Assembly (NCBI RefSeq): GCF_017086405.1
Contig: NZ_CP070973.1
Location: 4,310,739-4,374,738, forward strand
DNA length: 64,000 bases
Direction of reading: 5' to 3'
Source: Mycobacterium gordonae
Lineage (GTDB): Bacteria; Actinomycetota; Actinomycetes; Mycobacteriales; Mycobacteriaceae
The translations under genes were made by a program, and so were the position numbers. How positions within the stretch are numbered: position 1 is the first letter of the stretch; every line of letters begins with the position of its first letter. Positions 59,666-64,000 of this stretch are shown piece after piece. The notes under the pieces were generated by a model, which saw nothing but the letters and a program-made list of their open reading frames with translations, was not told the DNA's origin and ran no database searches.

Positions 59666-60733
59666 TCAAATGTCTTCTGTCGAAAGGGAATCCGCGGTCA
59701 CCGTTAAGACCGACGTCGCAACGCGGTTGAAGGCGGCGTACTTCGGACCGACGAGCGCCCCGCTTTGATGCAGAACGAACAACTGCTGCCAGGCGATCGC
59801 GAGCCGGAGCCGGCCCAATGCCAGGTAGAAACCCACCGGCACCGGTTTGCGTCCTGCCGCGGCGAAGTACTTCGCCGCAAGCGCTTTTCGGTCCGGGAAA
59901 CCCGGCTCCAATGACGGAGCCAAGCCGAGGTCGCGAATGACGTCCGCGTCGTCTGCTTGCGCCCAGTACGACAGGGTGACGCCGAGATCGAAGAGAGGGT
60001 CGCCCAGCGTCGACATGTCCCAATCGATCACAGCGGCAGCCGCGCCCGTCGCATCGAAGATCACGTTGTCGAACTTGAAATCGGAGTGCAGCACAGTGGG
60101 TTTGATCGACGGTTCCGGTGCAGCGGTGCCCAGCCAGGTGACGATGTGATCGGCCGTCGCCGGCGGTGACCCGCCGAACGCGTTGTGTGCCCGCCGGTTC
60201 CAGCCGGCGATCTGTCGCGCGATGAATCCGCCGGGCCGGCCGAGCTCGCCGAGGTCGGGATGGGTCTCGAGGTCGATCGAGTGCAGCTCTGCGAGGGCGG
60301 TCACGAACTCGTCGGCAAGCCGGCCGTTGGGAACGCCGGCAAGTTGCTCGGGGACGGTGTCGGACACCACTGCGCCGGGCCGGTATTCGATCAGCTGAAA
60401 GGGGCTGCCCAATACTGAGGCGTCGTCACAGAAGGCAATTGCTCGGGGCGCGCGGCGGTAATACGCGTGCAGTCGACTCAGTACCCGGAATTCGCGCGCC
60501 ATGTCACTGGCGCCCTCGGCCAGTTGCCCACCCGGTGGCCGCCGTAACACCACGGGTCGTCCGTCGACCGAGATGAGGTAATTCAGATTGGCCAGACCGT
60601 TTGCGAACTGGCGGGGCTCATCGGCGTCGAGCACCATCCCGCGGCCACCCAGCCAGACGCTCAACGCTCGCCAGTTCTGGGGTGAGCAGTCGGCGCGGAA
60701 GTTCTGCTCCTTAAAGCGCGGCACCGGCGACAC
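59666..60733 (-). CDS. APH-type phosphotransferase family protein
   Basis: 355 residues, GTG start. The kinase-like fold shows the catalytic Brenner motif LHSDFKFDNVIF (His216, Asp218, Asn223) and the metal Asp in VIDWDMSTLGDPLFDLG (Asp237). In actinobacteria this subgroup often sits beside acyl-CoA dehydrogenases, as here, and may phosphorylate a small molecule or 4-hydroxyacyl-CoA in the way of the ACAD10/11 kinase domain. The substrate is unknown. Confidence 0.88.
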   Translation of the reverse strand: MSPVPRFKEQNFRADCSPQNWRALSVWLGGRGMVLDADEPRQFANGLANLNYLISVDGRPVVLRRPPGGQLAEGASDMAREFRVLSRLHAYYRRAPRAIAFCDDASVLGSPFQLIEYRPGAVVSDTVPEQLAGVPNGRLADEFVTALAELHSIDLETHPDLGELGRPGGFIARQIAGWNRRAHNAFGGSPPATADHIVTWLGTAAPEPSIKPTVLHSDFKFDNVIFDATGAAAAVIDWDMSTLGDPLFDLGVTLSYWAQADDADVIRDLGLAPSLEPGFPDRKALAAKYFAAAGRKPVPVGFYLALGRLRLAIAWQQLFVLHQSGALVGPKYAAFNRVATSVLTVTADSLSTEDI

Positions 60734-61099
60734 TCTGATCCTGGCGTACGGTCATCGGGCTCCTTCGAGGCAGGTCACGTCATAGGGACACTACGTACGA
60801 CGCCGATCGGGCTGACACGCCGCCCGAGGCGTTCAGCGCTCGCCGAGGCGAGACGCTCAGCCAGTTCGACGAAGTTTGGGTGTCGGTGACAGTGGCCCGC
60901 CTGTTGGGCCAACCGCACCCGCGAAGACGACGGTGATCAGCGACGCCGAGTCGGTATCCCCAAAGCCTTTGCCTCCCAATGCTTCCCCTGGCGCGGCGAT
61001 GGCGGCGCTGTCGTCGCCCCGAGGACCTTGGAGCGCACCATGCTCATGCGTCGCCTGAATGTGGTCCCCCAACCGACCGCGAAGGGATACCCTTCCGCT
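60734..61099. other. Intergenic region before the FAD/NAD(P)-binding gene
   Basis: 366 bp between divergent genes. No gene could be supported. The upstream frame of the next gene remains open from 61028 but lacks a good start, and short - strand frames show no known motif. A remnant of an older gene cannot be excluded. Confidence 0.45.
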
Positions 61100-63733
61100 A
61101 TGACCCGCGTCGCGATCGTGGGTGGGGGCGCTGCGGGGGTGCTCGCCGCGGTACATCTGCGCCGGAAAAAACCAGAAGCGCAGATCACGCTGATCGACGC
61201 GTCCGGCCGTCCCGGCACCGGCGCAGCCTATGGCACCAGCGACCCGACCCACTTGCTGAATGTTCCCGCGCATCGCATGTCGGCCTGGCCGGAGGATCCC
61301 GACCACTTCTGCCGTTGGCTGGACGAGCGAGCTGTCACGCCGGCGGAGAGCTTCGCGCCGCGTCTTGCGTACGGCCGCTACCTGCGGGATCAACTGGCGG
61401 GCGCCGATGTCCGGATCGAGACTGCCGAGGTGGTCGGATTGGTACCCGGCCAGTCAGCACAGGTGAAGCTGAAGGATGGACGTTCGGTATCGGCGGACGC
61501 CGTAGTGCTCGCGTCCGGTCGCCCCGAAGGTGGCCTGCCCGATTCGTTGGAACGCGCCTTCGCCCCGGTGCTGGCCACCGGCACTGACGGCATCGTTGTG
61601 GTGGATCCCTGGGCGCCCAGCGCGCTCGCGGCTCTTGGTTCGCGTCGGCCGCAGAACGTCTTGGTAATTGGTTCCGGACTCTCGGGCATCGACGTTGCGC
61701 TGCATCTGGTCGCTCGCGGCGCCAAGGTCACAATGCTGTCCCGCCATGGCGCGCTCCCGCATCGATTCCGCGACGTAGGCCCGCCGACAGAGGTGCCTCA
61801 CCTCGATGCGCTCGGTGACGCGAACACTCTGGAGCAGGTGCGCGCGGCCCTCGGTGCGGATCTCGCACACGCTCGCGGAGCCGGATTGAACTGGCGACAG
61901 GTGATCGACGGAGTGCGGCCGCGCACGGCTCGGCTGTGGCGCTCGCTGGGTTGGGAGGACCAACGCCGCTTCCTGCGCGAGGACTTGCGGCATTGGGAGG
62001 TCCTGCGCCACCGCATGCCGCCTACAACCGCCGGCGCGATCGAATCCGCGACCAGCAGTGGCCAATTGATCATCGAAGCGGGCGAAGTGGCTGATGTATC
62101 GCTGCGCGGAAGTGGCGTCGAACTGGTCGTCACGACAAGCGAAGGATCAGTTCGTCGACGCGGTGACGCGGTGGTGGTCGCAACCGGGACTGCGTGGGAT
62201 CGGCGATCGCTGCAACGCTCGGCCCTGTGGGGCAACCTGCTGGCTTCGGGTGTCGCTTCGATGCACCCGTGCGGACTCGGCGTTCGCCTGGATACGCACG
62301 GCCACCTCATCGACGAGGCCGGCGCCACGGTCCGAGGCGTCGTGTGCATCGGGGCGATCCGCCAGGGTGAGGAGTGGGAGACCACCGCAATCCCCGAGAT
62401 CCGCGCCCAAGCAGCCGGCGTAGCGCAACTGCTCGCCGACGATACGCCCGACCATCCGATAAGGGCCCCCCGCCAAATCCCGACCACCCCGAAAGTGACC
62501 GGTGCCGATGCCTTTTACGCCGAGGGTGTGCGTCGCTTGCTGGCCGTCCAGGACGGTGCATCGGTAGCTTTCGCCGCCGCGATCGCGGAGAATCCGCGGC
62601 ACCCGCGTGCACACGTCGCGCTGGCGATGATCGCGACGGAACGTCCCGACCGGGCAGGCGGTCCCGACGCTGTCAACGGCCATCTGGCCCGAGCGCGGGC
62701 GGCGCTGGCACATGGCAGCGACGAGGACCGCAGCCACGTGGAAGCGATTGCCACGTGGTGCGAGAAGGGAAACGCCGCAGGCACCGAAGCACTCATCGAC
62801 CATCTCGGCCGCGTGCCGGATGACGCGGTCGCATTGCTGGTGCTCGCACCGTCGATTGCGTTCGCAGGGGCTGGCGATGCCTTGCCGGACGCGTGGCAGT
62901 ACGTCGAGCGGTTCACCGGTGTGCACGGCGAGGCGCCGTGGTATCTGGGGTTACGCGCGTTCGGGCGAACCGAACAGGGCCTCTGGTACGACGCAGCCGA
63001 TCTCGCTGATGCCGCGCTCGACCTCGATCCAGGCAACGGCAACGCCGCGCACGCGCTGTCCCACGTGCACTACGAGACCGACGCGCACGGAGCCGGATTG
63101 AAGTGGCTGACGGAATGGATCGCCGGGTCGGGCAGCACGCAGCGTTACCTCCCGCACTTCCAGTGGCACGCCGCGCTGCACGAACTGGCAATGGGCAACG
63201 CCGCTGCGGCGGCGCGTCGGTATGCATCGTCTCTCGCGCCGCCCCACTCCCGCGACGTGCGCTGTCTGGTTGATGCCGGTTCCCTTGCCTGGCGGGCGCG
63301 GATGCACCCGGACTGGGTGACTCCGCCGGATCCGATGCCGGTACTGGCAGAGGTCGGATCCCTTGCCTATGCGCCGAAAACACCGTTCATCGCGTTTCAC
63401 GCGCTGCTTCTTTTGGCTGCGGCGAATGACCCGGCCGCGATCCGCGCGATCAGTGTCCCCGGCGCGACCGAGGAACAGGCGACGACGTTGCGCCTGATCG
63501 GTGAAGGCCTGATTGCGTTGACGGGGGGTGAGCTGCGCTCCGCGCTTGACCATCTCCTCGAATCGCTCCCGGGGCTCCCCTCGATCGGCGGCAGCCGTGT
63601 GCAACAGGAAGTGGTCCTCGAAACGGCTCTGGCCGCGATGCTCCAGCTCGGCGCACCGGGTCAGGCAGCGCGCCTGTTGTCGCGGCACCGCGCCGCGCCC
63701 GGTCCGCAGGTAACCCGCGGCGCCGTGAACTGA
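61100..63733 (+). CDS. FAD/NAD(P)-binding protein with C-terminal helical-repeat region
   Basis: 877 residues from ATG 61100. The N-terminal half (to about 450) is a HI0933/NAD_binding_9-type flavoprotein: Rossmann VAIVGGGAAGVLAAVHL, HLLNVPAHRMSAWPEDPDHF as in FAD-NAD(P) binding family, second nucleotide site VLVIGSGLSGIDVALHL and GVVCIGAIRQGEEWETTAIPEIR. The C-terminal half (about 460-877) is Ala-rich alpha-helical with TPR-like pairs (AFYAEGVRRLLAVQDGASVA, LWYDAADLADAALDLDPGNG). The repeat part implies protein binding. The redox substrate is unknown. Start at 61028 would add 24 residues. Confidence 0.8.
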   Translation: MTRVAIVGGGAAGVLAAVHLRRKKPEAQITLIDASGRPGTGAAYGTSDPTHLLNVPAHRMSAWPEDPDHFCRWLDERAVTPAESFAPRLAYGRYLRDQLAGADVRIETAEVVGLVPGQSAQVKLKDGRSVSADAVVLASGRPEGGLPDSLERAFAPVLATGTDGIVVVDPWAPSALAALGSRRPQNVLVIGSGLSGIDVALHLVARGAKVTMLSRHGALPHRFRDVGPPTEVPHLDALGDANTLEQVRAALGADLAHARGAGLNWRQVIDGVRPRTARLWRSLGWEDQRRFLREDLRHWEVLRHRMPPTTAGAIESATSSGQLIIEAGEVADVSLRGSGVELVVTTSEGSVRRRGDAVVVATGTAWDRRSLQRSALWGNLLASGVASMHPCGLGVRLDTHGHLIDEAGATVRGVVCIGAIRQGEEWETTAIPEIRAQAAGVAQLLADDTPDHPIRAPRQIPTTPKVTGADAFYAEGVRRLLAVQDGASVAFAAAIAENPRHPRAHVALAMIATERPDRAGGPDAVNGHLARARAALAHGSDEDRSHVEAIATWCEKGNAAGTEALIDHLGRVPDDAVALLVLAPSIAFAGAGDALPDAWQYVERFTGVHGEAPWYLGLRAFGRTEQGLWYDAADLADAALDLDPGNGNAAHALSHVHYETDAHGAGLKWLTEWIAGSGSTQRYLPHFQWHAALHELAMGNAAAAARRYASSLAPPHSRDVRCLVDAGSLAWRARMHPDWVTPPDPMPVLAEVGSLAYAPKTPFIAFHALLLLAAANDPAAIRAISVPGATEEQATTLRLIGEGLIALTGGELRSALDHLLESLPGLPSIGGSRVQQEVVLETALAAMLQLGAPGQAARLLSRHRAAPGPQVTRGAVN

Positions 63734-63920
63734 GCCTCGCGGGCATCGGCCAGAACGATCTGCGAGTGCTGACCGTCGGCCCTGGCTCGAATATTTCGCC
63801 GGGATCGGCCACGGATCACGAACTGCGGACTACGAACTTTCAAGGGTTCGGCTCGCAGTCCGGGCCGCGAGGCTGATCTGGACCGGAAACGCATCCGGGA
63901 ACGGTCCAAAGGAGAAGAAC

Positions 63921-64000
63921 ATGAGCCTGGACAACATTTCGAACCTTGCTAGGCCAGGACTCGACGAGTTGGTTCCGTCGCGCTACGCGGTGCAGGTCGG
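63921..64000 (+). CDS. Start of a probable MBL-fold hydrolase gene (3' end outside window)
   Basis: ATG 63921 is preceded by AAAGGAG 6 nt upstream. The 26 visible residues (MSLDNISNLARPGLDELVPS ...) resemble the N-terminus of mycobacterial metallo-beta-lactamase-fold hydrolases, but the metal site lies beyond the window. The reading frame is clear; the family call is tentative. Confidence 0.45.
   Translation, partial: MSLDNISNLARPGLDELVPSRYAVQV

Noticed and set aside
60857..61393. 178-residue - strand frame before the flavoprotein gene
   Set aside because: No motif, odd composition, and most of it is antisense to the clear Rossmann-motif start of the + strand gene.

Overview
The window comes from a slow-growing Mycobacterium other than the M. 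tuberculosis complex. It is GC-rich, uses many GTG starts, and carries PE_PGRS, PPE-MPTR and PE-hydrolase genes. From lipB to the MpaB-family gene (about 4.7-47.9 kb) gene order follows the M. tuberculosis lipB-lipA-Rv2219-glnA1-glnE-glnA2-Rv2223c-caeA-panB-Rv2226-rnpB-Rv2228c-Rv2229c-Rv2230c-cobC-ptkA-ptpA-Rv2235-cobD-Rv2237 backbone. These assignments come from remembered family sequences, not from a database search. No tRNA, CRISPR array, complete insertion sequence or prophage was seen.

Layout. (1) 0-4.2 kb: accessory + strand operon (flavodoxin-like reductase, DehI-family protein, RraA-like aldolase, ThDP enzyme) ending next to a fragment of a conjugative relaxase/helicase. (2) 4.2-7.1 kb: DUF1622 membrane protein, lipB-lipA, DUF4191 protein. 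(3) 7.1-14.5 kb: PE_PGRS with an AT-rich leader, RDD protein, glnA1 behind a double GlnR-type box and followed by a terminator, DUF2231 protein, PPE-MPTR. (4) 14.5-23.3 kb: MocR regulator and divergent methyltransferase, then the - strand set glnA2, 54-bp tandem repeats, glnE, thioesterase and F420-type oxidoreductase, the last three joined by 4-nt overlaps. (5) 23.3-36 kb: two secreted/lipoprotein serine hydrolases, a decayed PE_PGRS, WS/DGAT, panB, 55-bp tandem repeats, hemophore-like protein, CYTH-CHAD protein, an MFS fragment cut off at the start of a PE_PGRS, rnpB and a 2OG-Fe(II) oxygenase. (6) 36-47.9 kb: MarR/DUF1398 divergent pair, RNase H/phosphatase-zinc ribbon-Nif3-cobC operon, PE hydrolase, ptkA-ptpA-SURF1, cobD, small membrane proteins, MpaB-like protein. 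(7) 48-64 kb: accessory region with an epoxide hydrolase, lipase lipoprotein, feoA-feoB-NifU-like iron operon, and a lipid group: WS/DGAT, a 949-residue carrier/acyl-AMP-ligase/PlsC fusion, acyl-CoA dehydrogenase, APH-like kinase and an FAD/NAD(P) protein with a helical C-terminal half.

How the genes work together. glnA1, glnE and glnA2 are the nitrogen-assimilation core: GlnE adenylylates GlnA1 at Tyr406, and GlnR-type sites lie before glnA1 and possibly glnA2. LipB and LipA make protein-bound lipoate. PanB starts pantothenate synthesis, CobC and CobD belong to cobalamin synthesis, and PtkA/PtpA form a tyrosine phosphorylation pair. The most unusual content is the 55.5-63.7 kb lipid cluster, whose fusion protein could activate a fatty acid, hold it on its own carrier domain and transfer it to a lipid acceptor.
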